Assembly (NCBI RefSeq): GCF_001412575.1
Contig: NZ_CP011834.1
Span: forward strand, 1,488,001 to 1,552,000
Direction of reading: 5' to 3'
DNA length: 64,000 nucleotides
Source: Limnohabitans sp. 103DPR2
GTDB taxonomy: Bacteria > Pseudomonadota > Gammaproteobacteria > Burkholderiales > Burkholderiaceae_C
The notes beneath the pieces are model-generated. The model did not search any database. It was not told the origin of the DNA and saw only the letters and a list, made by a program, of their open reading frames with translations. Each line of letters starts with the position of its first letter. Position 1 is the stretch's first letter. A program made the position numbers and the translations under genes. Positions 27,390-36,101 of this stretch are shown piece by piece.

Positions 27390-29069
27390 ATGAGCCATTC
27401 TTCCTTGATTTTGGATCACGTCTATGGACATGAGAAAACCAGGCCCGAACTTGTGTACATGACACAGCCTATTGGGCAGGGACAGGTGATCGATTACACC
27501 TGGCGCGAAACACTTCGCCAAGCCCGCTCGATGGCGGCCTACTTGAAAGCTCAAAACTTGGCGCCTGGCGCCAGGGTGGCCATCTTGTCCAAAAACTGTG
27601 CGCACTTCATCATGGCCGAGTTGGCCATTTGGATGGCAGGTGGCACCACCGTGGCCATTTTCCCGACGGAGTCTGGAGAGACCATTCGCTATGTACTGGA
27701 CCACAGCGAAGCCAGTTTCTTGTTTGTGGGCAAATTAGACACATGGCCCCTGCAAGCCCCCTTTGTGCCCAACAGCATCCCGTGCATTGCGTTTCCATTG
27801 GCGCCGGAAAACCACTACACAAAGTGGGACGATGTCGTTCGCCAAACGCCTCCTCTGGAGGGCGATATTGCAAGAGCCCCCACCGATTTGGCCATGATCA
27901 TGTACACCTCTGGCTCGACGGGACAACCCAAAGGTGTGATGCACAACTTTGAACGCATTTCTGCGGCAACCGAAGGTATTGTCAAAACGCTGAAGGAAAC
28001 TTTGGGCGATCGAGAGGACAACCGCATCTTGTCTTACTTGCCTTTGGCTCACGTTTTTGAACGGGCTTGGGTGGGCGCCAGTTCACTGGTGCATGGCAAA
28101 ACGCATGTGTTTTTTGCGGAGTCCTTGGACAGCTTTATTCAAGATTTGAACCGTGCCAAACCCACCATGTTCATTTCCGTGCCGCGCTTGTGGCTGAAGT
28201 TTCAGCAAGGCGTGTTCAGCAAAATGCCGCCTGCCAAACTCAACCTCTTGCTCAGTCTGCCCATCATCGGTGGTTTGGTGCGCAAGAAAATTTTGAAGGG
28301 CTTGGGCCTGGACCAAGTCATTGTGGCGGGCAGTGGCTCCGCGCCAATTCCTGCTGAACTGATTGTGTGGTACCGCAAGCTGGGCCTTAATCTTCTAGAA
28401 GGCTACGCCATGACGGAAGACTTTGCATATTCTCACAACTCCACTGAGGCCATCAATGCGCCTGGTTGTGTGGGCGTGCCGCTTGAAGGTGTTCAGGCTC
28501 GTATCAGCGAAGAGGGCGAAATTTTGGTGAAGTCACCAGGCCAAATGGTGGGCTATTACAAGCGCCCTGACTTGGACGCAGAAGCATTCACGGCCGATGG
28601 CTTTTTCAAAACGGGTGACCAAGGTCAACAGCGAGCCGATGGTTTGCTCAAGATCACAGGCCGTGTGAAGGAGTTGTTCAAAACTTCCAAAGGCAAGTAT
28701 GTTGCACCTGCACCCATTGAAAATAAACTCAACGTGCACCCCATGATCGAGATGAGCATTGTGTCGGGCGTGTCTCAGCCTTCTGCCTATGCCATGGTGG
28801 TCTTGTCTGAAGACATTCGACCCAAGATGCATGAGCCCGAAGTGAAGGCGCAAGTAGAAAGTGAACTGACCACCTTGCTGGCGCAGGTTAATTCAGAATT
28901 GGCAGATTATGAAAAACTGCGCATGTTGGTCATTGCCAATGAAGCATGGTCCATTGAAAACGGTTTCCTGACACCCACCATGAAAATCAAACGCAGCCGC
29001 ATTGAAGCCTCGGTCGAAAGTCAGGTGGCTTCTTGGTACGAAAAATCAGGTAGCGTGTTCTGGGCTTGA
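27390..29069 (+). CDS. Long-chain acyl-CoA synthetase (AMP-forming)
   Basis: A 559-residue AMP-binding ligase of the FadD15/ACSL type. The nucleotide motif MYTSGSTGQPKGVMHN is near residue 172, YAMTEDFAYSH near 340, TGDQGQQRADG near 415 and the ACSL-type late motif GRVKELFKTSKGKYVAP near 432. The Lys-rich hinge and YVAPAPIENKL segment distinguish it from the feruloyl-CoA synthetase in this window. It reads away from the PF10118-type gene and is followed after 36 bases by the nitronate monooxygenase-like gene. Confidence 0.9.
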   Translation: MSHSSLILDHVYGHEKTRPELVYMTQPIGQGQVIDYTWRETLRQARSMAAYLKAQNLAPGARVAILSKNCAHFIMAELAIWMAGGTTVAIFPTESGETIRYVLDHSEASFLFVGKLDTWPLQAPFVPNSIPCIAFPLAPENHYTKWDDVVRQTPPLEGDIARAPTDLAMIMYTSGSTGQPKGVMHNFERISAATEGIVKTLKETLGDREDNRILSYLPLAHVFERAWVGASSLVHGKTHVFFAESLDSFIQDLNRAKPTMFISVPRLWLKFQQGVFSKMPPAKLNLLLSLPIIGGLVRKKILKGLGLDQVIVAGSGSAPIPAELIVWYRKLGLNLLEGYAMTEDFAYSHNSTEAINAPGCVGVPLEGVQARISEEGEILVKSPGQMVGYYKRPDLDAEAFTADGFFKTGDQGQQRADGLLKITGRVKELFKTSKGKYVAPAPIENKLNVHPMIEMSIVSGVSQPSAYAMVVLSEDIRPKMHEPEVKAQVESELTTLLAQVNSELADYEKLRMLVIANEAWSIENGFLTPTMKIKRSRIEASVESQVASWYEKSGSVFWA

Positions 29070-29105
29070 TGCCATTAATGTGGGCGAAAGCCTTAAGGAA
29101 GTTTG

Positions 29106-30047
29106 ATGAATCGCGTATTGGCTCACACGGGTGCAAAGTACCCCATCTTGCAAGCCCCCATGGGCTGGATTGCCAGAACACAATTGGCCTCTGCGGTCTC
29201 GCGTGCAGGGGGCTTGGGCATCATTGAGACGTCCTCTGGCGAAACGGCCAATTGCCAAGCCGAAATTACCAAAATGCGTGAATTGAATTTGCCCTTTGGC
29301 GTCAATTTGCCTATTCGGTTTTTGAAAGACGATGCCATGCTGAAGTTTGTCTGTGCATCGGGCGTCAAGTTTGTCACCACCTCGGCAGGCAGTCCTGCCA
29401 AATTCATACAGCCTCTGAAAGATGCAGGCATCACGGTCTATCACGCCGTGCCCACAGTGGACGCTGCCATGAAGTGTGTCGATGCTGGCATCGATGGTTT
29501 GGTGGTGGAGGGCTCTGAAGGCGGTGGCTTTAAAAATCCTGAAGATGTTTCAACCCTGGTGTTGTTGCAAGCCATTCGCGCCAAAGTCGACGTGCCCCTC
29601 ATTGCTGCGGGGGGTATTTCAGACGGCCGCGGAATGGCGGCAGCTTTTGCTTTGGGTGCGGAGGGCATTCAAATGGGCACCCGCTTTGTCAGTTGCGCCG
29701 AAAGTCCAGTTCATGAGAATTTCAAGAACGCCATTGTCAATTCCAAGGAAACGGGCACTTGGATGCTCAACACCAAATCAACACCATGTATTCGAGCTTT
29801 GAAATCCGACAGAACGGCGGCCATTCACGAACAGGGCGTCATGTCCTTTGATGACATGAAAGGCATCTTGAATGTTTACTTCCAAGGGGACATGGAAGCA
29901 GCACCGGCGCTGGCAGGTCAGTCGGCAGGCTTGATCGATTCAGTCAAGACCGCCAAAGACATCATTGACAGCACGGTGGCGCAGTTTTTTGAAATCAGTG
30001 AACGCATGGGTGCCATGGCAAAGCGTCAAAGCTTTGATGCGGCCTGA
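29106..30047 (+). CDS. Nitronate monooxygenase-like FMN flavoprotein
   Basis: A 313-residue TIM-barrel flavoprotein of the 2-nitropropane dioxygenase/FabK family. It begins with YPILQAPMGWIA and has the FMN phosphate-binding GGISDGRGMAAAFALGAEGIQMGTRF region near residues 178-203. VVEGSEGGGFKNPEDVST contains the glycine-rich loop where family members usually carry a catalytic His (H-G/H-D type); here it is SEGGG, so the classical nitronate-oxidising His may be missing and the true reaction is uncertain. The ATG at 29106 follows AAGGAAG; a TTG directly before it is less likely. Confidence 0.82.
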   Translation: MNRVLAHTGAKYPILQAPMGWIARTQLASAVSRAGGLGIIETSSGETANCQAEITKMRELNLPFGVNLPIRFLKDDAMLKFVCASGVKFVTTSAGSPAKFIQPLKDAGITVYHAVPTVDAAMKCVDAGIDGLVVEGSEGGGFKNPEDVSTLVLLQAIRAKVDVPLIAAGGISDGRGMAAAFALGAEGIQMGTRFVSCAESPVHENFKNAIVNSKETGTWMLNTKSTPCIRALKSDRTAAIHEQGVMSFDDMKGILNVYFQGDMEAAPALAGQSAGLIDSVKTAKDIIDSTVAQFFEISERMGAMAKRQSFDAA

Positions 30048-30071
30048 TCACAGAGTCACTTGGAGAGTGAC

Positions 30072-30926
30072 TTAAGCAACATCGTCTTTGATGGTGTTTC
30101 GCAGGATACCCACTGCATCGACTTCAATTTCCACGACATCACCCGGCTGCATGAACACCTGGGGTGTGCGCTTGTTCCCTACGCCGCCCGGAGTTCCTGT
30201 CACAATCACATCACCTGGTTCGAGCGGCACAAAGGTAGAAATGTAGGCGATTTGGCGAGGGATGCTGTGAATCATCATGTCGGTTGTTGCGCGCTGCAAC
30301 TCCACACCATTCAAGCGAGTGCTCAAGGTGAGTGTTTGCCCCGGCTTGATTTCGTCTGCGGTCACCATCCAGGGTCCAAATCCGCCGGTACGCCAGAAAT
30401 TCTTGCCAGCTGTCCATTGTGTTGTGAAGTTTTGCCAATCGCGCACAGAGCCATCGTTGTAGCAAGAATAGCCCGCAATGTGTTGCCAAGCGTCTGCCTC
30501 TGAAATGCGGCGGCCACCCTCACCAATGATGATGGCAATTTCGCCTTCATAGTCAAGACGGTGTGATTCGGCTGGACGCATGATGTCTTGGCCATGCCCT
30601 ACTTGTGATGCACTCACGCGTGAAAAGATGGCTGGTTTTTCAGTCAGGTCGCGGCCAGTTTCTTTCACGTGATCGTGATAATTCAAACCCACACACATGA
30701 TTTTTTCTGGGTTGGGGATGACAGGCAAAAGTTGCAGATCTTCAAAAACCAGATCGGGCGCATGCTTAGCTAAAGCGGCTTCAGCTTGCGCGTACATTTT
30801 TTTGGCAATCAAAGTTTTGAGGTCAGGTGCCTCGGCGCCCAAAATCGGGGTGAGATTCAAGACTTTGTTGCCATGAACCGCGCCATAACTGGGCGTGTGA
30901 TTGAGTAAAAAGCTGATAAGTCGCAT
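30072..30926 (-). CDS. Fumarylacetoacetate hydrolase-family protein (FAHD type)
   Basis: A 284-residue FAH-superfamily enzyme. Metal-binding residues are in LDYEGEIAIIIGEGG (near residue 125) and in YNDGSVRDWQ, with the conserved GFGPWMVTADEI and TGTPGGVG motifs at about 185 and 247. Such proteins cleave or hydrolyse 2-oxo or acylpyruvate-type acids; several are annotated ureidoglycolate lyase without proof. It is divergent from the VanA-type oxygenase gene and convergent with the flavoprotein gene, so it may be part of the aromatic island. The substrate is not evident. Confidence 0.85.
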   Translation of the reverse strand: MRLISFLLNHTPSYGAVHGNKVLNLTPILGAEAPDLKTLIAKKMYAQAEAALAKHAPDLVFEDLQLLPVIPNPEKIMCVGLNYHDHVKETGRDLTEKPAIFSRVSASQVGHGQDIMRPAESHRLDYEGEIAIIIGEGGRRISEADAWQHIAGYSCYNDGSVRDWQNFTTQWTAGKNFWRTGGFGPWMVTADEIKPGQTLTLSTRLNGVELQRATTDMMIHSIPRQIAYISTFVPLEPGDVIVTGTPGGVGNKRTPQVFMQPGDVVEIEVDAVGILRNTIKDDVA

Positions 30927-31174
30927 GGGGTCTTTCTATGTTAATCATGGAGGCGCTGCACACCTTGCATCATGTTGAGTTGAATTATCAACCCAAGAGT
31001 AATTACCCTAGTCATTTCACATGCCGACATCAGCGGTAGTTTCAGTCACGACGGTCTGAGAGTCACTCACACCTGCAGATGGCGCAAGTGTTTTGGGTGA
31101 TGCCGTATAAAATGAAATGTCAACTTCCCATGAATTCATTGGAAGTACGTGGCACTGCAAGATGAGGATTTGAC
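30927..31174. other. 248-base divergent intergenic region upstream of the VanA-type gene
   Basis: No ORF of note. It carries an inverted repeat GTTGA-atta-TCAAC at 30979-30992, and a TATAAA hexamer at 31106-31111 that could serve as a -10 for the VanA-type gene although no good -35 is spaced correctly. It presumably holds promoters for the divergent FAHD-type and VanA-type genes. Confidence 0.5.
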
Positions 31175-32206
31175 ATGTTCTTGAAAAATACTTGGTATGT
31201 GGCCTGTCAGGCCCATGAGATCAGTGACAAACCCTTAGGCCGCAAAATTTGCAACGAGGCCATGGTGTTTTACAAAAATACTGAAGGCAAAGTCTCGGCT
31301 GTTCAAGACTTCTGTCCGCACCGCGGCGCGCCTTTGTCTTTGGGCCGAGTTTGCAACGGACAGTTGGTCTGTGGCTACCACGGTTTGGTGATGGGCTGTG
31401 ACGGACACACCGTCAACATGCCCGGACATCAGGTCCGCAACTTTGAGCCCGTCAAGGCCTATGCCGTCATTGAGCGTTATGGTTTTGTGTGGGTCTGGCC
31501 AGGCGATCAAACCAAAGTCGATCCTGCGCAAATGCCAGTGTTCGAATGGTTTGAGAATCCCAAGTGGGCCTATGGCGGTGGGCTGTATCACATTGCGTGC
31601 GATTACCGTTTGATGATAGACAACTTGATGGACCTCACGCACGAAACTTATGTTCACAGCACCAGCATTGGTCAACAAGAAATTGATGAAACGCCCAGCC
31701 GCACAGTGACAGAAGGCGACTGTGTTACCACCAGCCGATTCATGGAAGGCATCAAGGCGCCACCTTTTTGGAAGATGGCCATGCGTGCCAATGACCTCGA
31801 CGATGAAGCCACTGTAGACCGGTGGCAAATTTGCAAATTCACGCCCCCCAGCCATGTGCTGATTGAAGTGGGTGTGGCGTTGGCTGGCAAAGGGGGGTAC
31901 CACGCCGACCCTAAAGACAAAGCCTACAGCGTGGTGGTTGATTTCATCACGCCTGAAACCGAAACATCGATTCACTACTTCTGGGGCATGGTGCGTCAAT
32001 TCAAACCTGAAGACGCAACACTGACAGCGCAAATTCGCGAAGGGCAGGGCAAAATTTTCAGTGAAGATTTGGACATGCTTGAGCGTCAGCAAAAAAACTT
32101 GCTGGCATTTCCAGAACGCAAACTCAAAATATTGTCGATCGATGCGGGTGGTGTGATGTCGCGCCGTGTGATTGACCGACTGTTAGCCATTGAAAAGGCC
32201 GCTTGA
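31175..32206 (+). CDS. vanA: Rieske oxygenase, vanillate O-demethylase oxygenase subunit (VanA-like)
   Basis: A 343-residue Rieske non-heme iron oxygenase. The [2Fe-2S] site is CPHRGAPL-x-CGYHG at residues 47-70, and the mononuclear iron site is DLTHETYVHSTS near residues 150-161 with Asp in the C-terminal part. The opening MFLKNTWYVACQAHEIS matches VanA-type enzymes. It would demethylate vanillate to protocatechuate, linking the ferulate array to the 4,5-cleavage genes. No reductase (vanB) gene is adjacent. The Bug receptor gene follows after one base. Confidence 0.88.
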   Translation: MFLKNTWYVACQAHEISDKPLGRKICNEAMVFYKNTEGKVSAVQDFCPHRGAPLSLGRVCNGQLVCGYHGLVMGCDGHTVNMPGHQVRNFEPVKAYAVIERYGFVWVWPGDQTKVDPAQMPVFEWFENPKWAYGGGLYHIACDYRLMIDNLMDLTHETYVHSTSIGQQEIDETPSRTVTEGDCVTTSRFMEGIKAPPFWKMAMRANDLDDEATVDRWQICKFTPPSHVLIEVGVALAGKGGYHADPKDKAYSVVVDFITPETETSIHYFWGMVRQFKPEDATLTAQIREGQGKIFSEDLDMLERQQKNLLAFPERKLKILSIDAGGVMSRRVIDRLLAIEKAA

Positions 32207-32207
32207 T

Positions 32208-33185
32208 ATGTTTCGCACAACCACCCCATTCAAAACTGTTATATGGGCACTTTGCCTCGCTTGCTGCACTTGGGCCTCTGGTCAGCAAGCCTACCCCAGT
32301 AAAGCGCTCAAAATTGTGGTGCCTTTCGGCGCTGGCGGTGTCGCCGATTTAACTGCCCGCACCGTCGCGCAAAAGATGGGTGAGAACATGGGTCAAAGCA
32401 TCGTGATCGAAAACAAGCCAGGCGCTGGCGGTGTGGTGGCCACCGATGCTGTAGCCAAATCAGCGCCCGATGGCTACACCTTGCTCTTGATGTCCAATGC
32501 CACTGCGGTCAGTGCTGGCTTGTTCAAAAGCTTGCCCTATGACGCTGAAAAAGACCTCATCCCTTTGTCAGTCTTAGGCACCTTTGACATTGCGATTGTG
32601 GTGCCCCAAGAGTCTAAGTTTGCCAGCTTGGCCGATTTGCTTGCTTTTGCCAAGGCCAACCCCGGCAAGCTCAACATTGGCAGCATCAACGTGGGCAGCA
32701 CGCAGCATTTGGCAGCAGAACTGTTCAAATCAACTGCAGGCATTGATGCACAAGTGGTGCCTTTCAATGGCACCCCCGCAGTCTTAACGGCTTTGCGCGG
32801 TGGCCAAATTGATGTGGGCGTCGAAATTCTGGCACCTGTGTTGCCGCAAATCAAAGGCCAAGCATTGCGCGCCTTGGCCGTGACAGGCGACAAACGTGCG
32901 GCTGCATTGCCACAAGTACCCACGGCCAAAGAAGCGGGTGTTAAAACTTTGTACGCTGCATCCTGGAATGCGTTGGCCGCACCTGCCAAAACACCCCGCG
33001 ACATCGTTCAGCGTTTGAACCAAGAAATTCAATCTGCCCTGAACAACCCCGACGTTCGAAAAAAATTAATCGACATGAATGTCGATCCTCAGCCTGGCAC
33101 CTTGCAACAGGCGGCCGATCTGCTCAGCAGTGAAACCAAACGTTGGGGCGATGTGATTCAACGTGCTGGCATCGCCAAACAATAA
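32208..33185 (+). CDS. Bug/TctC-type periplasmic solute receptor
   Basis: A 325-residue tripartite tricarboxylate transporter-type receptor. A Sec signal lies at residues about 1-27 (LCLACCTWASGQ), followed by AYPSKALKIVVPFGAGGVADLTAR, the family opening, and IENKPGAGGVVATDAV. The ATG at 32208 overlaps the TGA of the VanA-type gene by spacing of one base, so the two are coupled. No TctA/TctB membrane genes are in the window, so it is an orphan receptor as is common in Burkholderiales. The ligand may be an aromatic acid such as vanillate or protocatechuate; this is inference. Confidence 0.9.
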   Translation: MFRTTTPFKTVIWALCLACCTWASGQQAYPSKALKIVVPFGAGGVADLTARTVAQKMGENMGQSIVIENKPGAGGVVATDAVAKSAPDGYTLLLMSNATAVSAGLFKSLPYDAEKDLIPLSVLGTFDIAIVVPQESKFASLADLLAFAKANPGKLNIGSINVGSTQHLAAELFKSTAGIDAQVVPFNGTPAVLTALRGGQIDVGVEILAPVLPQIKGQALRALAVTGDKRAAALPQVPTAKEAGVKTLYAASWNALAAPAKTPRDIVQRLNQEIQSALNNPDVRKKLIDMNVDPQPGTLQQAADLLSSETKRWGDVIQRAGIAKQ

Positions 33186-33230
33186 ACCTGATTCAATCCA
33201 CACACTTCACCTCTCACAGAAAACATCGAC

Positions 33231-34145
33231 ATGCAGCTCACACAAATTGGTTTGATTGGTTACGGTGAAGTGGGCAAAACATTTGCCTTGGGTCTCAAAG
33301 AAAAGCCTGGAGTGACATCGGTGTCAGCGTGGGATTTGAAGTTTGCTGCGCCAACACCTCTAAGCCTACAAGCCGCCGAGCAAGCCCATGCTGCGCAGCA
33401 CAGCATTCAGGTCGTCGGCGCCATGGCAGAGCTTTGCGCGCAAAGCCAATTCATCATCTCTGCGGTGACCGCTTCCAATACTTTGTCGGTGGCCCAGCAA
33501 GCTTCGCAAAGTATTCGGCCAGGCACGGTATATCTGGATTTGAATTCTGCCTCGCCTGGCACCAAGCAAGCCTGCGCGGCACTCATCGATGCCGCTGGCG
33601 GCATCTATGTTGAAGCCGGCGTGATGACGTCTGTTCCACCTTACGGCATCAAGGTGCCGATGCTGTTGGGCGGCGCGCAATCTCAAAGCTTGGCGGCATC
33701 GCTGCAGGCCTGGGGCCTGGATGCCAAATCAGTGAGTGACAAATTGGGCGTGGCCAGCGCCATCAAAATGAGTCGCAGCGTCATGATCAAGGGCTTGGAA
33801 GCCTTGGTCATCGAAAGTTACGCCACGGCGCGTGCCTATGGTGTGGAAGCGCACGTCTTGCCCACCTTGCAAGAAACATTTCCGCAAATTGATTGGTCCT
33901 TGCAGGGGGCGTATTTTTTCAGCCGCGTGGTGCAGCATGGCAAACGCAGAGCTGAAGAAATGCGCGAAGCCGCCAATACGGTCAAAGAAGTAGGCTTTGA
34001 GCCCTTCATGGCCTTGGCCACGGCCGACAAGCAGCAATGGGTGGCCGATCAAGCCGCGCAGGGTGTGTTCCAACACTTGCCCAAAGACGCAACGTGGCAA
34101 GACTATGCCGACTGCTTGCTTGCGGCGCGTCAACAAGGTGTTTGA
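33231..34145 (+). CDS. NAD(P)-dependent 6-phosphogluconate dehydrogenase-like oxidoreductase
   Basis: A 304-residue protein of the beta-hydroxyacid dehydrogenase superfamily with a DUF1932-type C-terminal domain. The N-terminal Rossmann motif is GLIGYGEVGKTFA (residues 7-19), and the middle has YLDLNSASPGTKQ and a catalytic-Lys-like region IKMSRSVMIKGLEAL near residue 180. The substrate is unknown. It lies between the Bug receptor and an AEC transporter in the protocatechuate island, and its stop overlaps the next start (TGATG). The C-terminal domain is all-helical, as in the family. Confidence 0.82.
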   Translation: MQLTQIGLIGYGEVGKTFALGLKEKPGVTSVSAWDLKFAAPTPLSLQAAEQAHAAQHSIQVVGAMAELCAQSQFIISAVTASNTLSVAQQASQSIRPGTVYLDLNSASPGTKQACAALIDAAGGIYVEAGVMTSVPPYGIKVPMLLGGAQSQSLAASLQAWGLDAKSVSDKLGVASAIKMSRSVMIKGLEALVIESYATARAYGVEAHVLPTLQETFPQIDWSLQGAYFFSRVVQHGKRRAEEMREAANTVKEVGFEPFMALATADKQQWVADQAAQGVFQHLPKDATWQDYADCLLAARQQGV

Positions 34146-35098
34146 TGTTTGACATTCTGGCCATCACGGCCCCGATCTACATTGCCATTGCGCTGGGGTA
34201 TGGCCTCACCCGATGGGGCTTCTTTCAGAAAACCGACATGCGAGCCTTTGGCACGTTTGTGGTGAAGGTGGCCATGCCGGCATTGTTGTTCAATGCTTTG
34301 TCGCAGCGCAAAGTCAGTGACATTTTGAATGCTGAGTATGTGACGGCCTATGCCTTGGCGTCCTTGTTCACATTGAGCCTCAGCATTGCTTGGGCGCTGC
34401 GCGTGAGCAAAGTCAGTCGGAGCTTGAGCAGTTGCTTGGCCATGGGCATGAGTTGCCCTAACAGTGGGTTTGTGGGCTATCCTGTCATGCTCTTGAGTTT
34501 GGGGCCTTTGGCCTCGGTGGCCGGTGTTGCACTTGCGCTCAACATGATGGTCGAGAACCTGATCATCATTCCTTTGTTGTTGGCCTGGGCCGAAACAGGT
34601 CAGAGCAAAAGCCGTTGGCAAGGCATCATTTGGCAAACCCTGAAAGGCATGTTCTACAACCCCATGATTTGGGGCATTGTGCTGGGCTTTTTATTCTCTT
34701 GGTGTGAATGGCAGTTGCCTTCCAGTCTTGGCCGAACGGTCAGTTTGTTCGCACAAGCCAGCGGCGCTTTGTCGCTGTTTGTCATCGGTGGCAGTTTGGT
34801 GGGCTTGCCAGTGCAAGGCATGGGGCCGCGCGTGTCGCAAATTGCTGTAGGCAAGTTGGTGTTGCACCCCTTGATGATGCTCGTGGTGATGACGTTCATG
34901 CTGCCGATTCAAGATCCGGTGTTGCGCGTCGCTGCGTTACTCACCTGTGCCATGCCCATGTTTGGCATTTATCCCATCTTGACGCAAAAGCACGGCCACG
35001 ATGGCTTGAGTGCAGCAGCACTGCTGGTCACCACCATGGCCTCATTTTTCACATTGAATGCGTTGCTTTGGCAGTTGAAAAATCTCAATCTGCTTTAA
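34145..35098 (+). CDS. AEC-family auxin efflux carrier-like transporter
   Basis: A 317-residue membrane protein with about ten hydrophobic segments, beginning ILAITAPIYIAIALGYGLTRWGFF. The family motif SCPNSGFVGYPVML is near residue 100-114. The ATG at 34145 overlaps the stop of the upstream dehydrogenase (TGATG), which fixes the start. AEC carriers move small organic acids; here a dicarboxylate or aromatic acid substrate is likely but unproven. Its 3' end overlaps the convergent Bug receptor gene by 14 bases. Confidence 0.88.
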   Translation: MFDILAITAPIYIAIALGYGLTRWGFFQKTDMRAFGTFVVKVAMPALLFNALSQRKVSDILNAEYVTAYALASLFTLSLSIAWALRVSKVSRSLSSCLAMGMSCPNSGFVGYPVMLLSLGPLASVAGVALALNMMVENLIIIPLLLAWAETGQSKSRWQGIIWQTLKGMFYNPMIWGIVLGFLFSWCEWQLPSSLGRTVSLFAQASGALSLFVIGGSLVGLPVQGMGPRVSQIAVGKLVLHPLMMLVVMTFMLPIQDPVLRVAALLTCAMPMFGIYPILTQKHGHDGLSAAALLVTTMASFFTLNALLWQLKNLNLL

Positions 35099-36074
35099 CG
35101 CGTCCTGACGTGATCACAGGACGCCAGCGTTCAATTTCTTGGGCAATCAATTTGCCAAAAGCTTCTGGTGTTTCGGGTGTGGCCACTGCGCCTTCTGTGG
35201 TCAAACGTTTTTTCAACTCTGCTGAGTTCAGTGCCACATTGATCTGTTGATTGAGTTTCAACACAATGTCACGCGGCGTGCCCGCAGGTGCCACCACGCC
35301 GTACCACTGATCGGCTTCGAAATTTTTATAGCCGGCTTCGGCCACAGTGGGCAAGTCGGGCAGGGCATCGAGTCGTTTGGGGCTGGACACGGCCAATGCG
35401 CGCAATTGACCGTTCTTCACTTGGCCCATCACGGCGGGCGCGCCTGTGAACAGCATTTGAATTTGACCGCCCATCAAATCGGTCACAGCGGGTGCCGTGC
35501 CGCGATAAGGGATGTGCAAAATAGCCGTTTCCGTTTGCATCTTGAAATACTCGGTGGCCAAGTTGGCCGCACTGCCGTTGCCACCCGAGCCGTAACTCAA
35601 TTGGCCCGGTTTGGATTTGGCCAAAGCAACCAATTCTTGAACGCTTTTGGCGGGCACATTGGGATTCACCACCAGCACATTGGGCACACGCGCAACCCAT
35701 GCCACAGGTGCAAAGTCTTTGATTGGGTTGTAAGGCAGTTTGGGGTACAGGCTGGGGTTGACGGCCAAAGTGCCAATGTGTCCCATCAGCAGGGTGTAGC
35801 CATCTGCGGGTGCTTTGGCTGCTTTGTCGGCGCCAATGCTGCCACCGGCACCGGCGATGTTCTCAATGATCACGCTTTGGCCCCAGGCTTTGCTTAATTC
35901 TTGACCGATAGAGCGCGCCAAGATGTCAGTGCTACCGCCCGGTGTAAAAGGGACAATCATGCGAATTGGCTTTTGCGGATAGTTCTGCGCAGCCGTTTGC
36001 GCCGTGCTGAGTGATGCAGTGAGTGAAGCGGTGAGTGCCAAAAGGGCATGGGCAGTCCAAGTCAATTTTTTCAT
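35085..36074 (-). CDS. Bug/TctC-type periplasmic solute receptor
   Basis: A 329-residue orphan tripartite-tricarboxylate-type receptor, the second of three in this window. A Sec signal covers residues about 1-26, then NYPQKPIRMIVPFTPGGSTDILARSI and IIENIAGAGGSIGADKAAK, both family landmarks. I chose ATG at 36074 (MKKLTWT); a GTG five codons upstream is the alternative and neither has a clear ribosome-binding site. It is transcribed after the LysR gene on the same strand (27 bases apart) and overlaps the AEC gene 3' end. Confidence 0.88.
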   Translation of the reverse strand: MKKLTWTAHALLALTASLTASLSTAQTAAQNYPQKPIRMIVPFTPGGSTDILARSIGQELSKAWGQSVIIENIAGAGGSIGADKAAKAPADGYTLLMGHIGTLAVNPSLYPKLPYNPIKDFAPVAWVARVPNVLVVNPNVPAKSVQELVALAKSKPGQLSYGSGGNGSAANLATEYFKMQTETAILHIPYRGTAPAVTDLMGGQIQMLFTGAPAVMGQVKNGQLRALAVSSPKRLDALPDLPTVAEAGYKNFEADQWYGVVAPAGTPRDIVLKLNQQINVALNSAELKKRLTTEGAVATPETPEAFGKLIAQEIERWRPVITSGRVKAD

Positions 36075-36101
36075 GATCAATGATTTCACAATTTCAAAGT
36101 T

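Noticed and set aside
30054-30072. AGTCACT-tggag-AGTGACT as a terminator after the flavoprotein gene
   Set aside because: Stem of only 7 bp, no U-tract, and it overlaps the stop of the convergent FAH-type gene.
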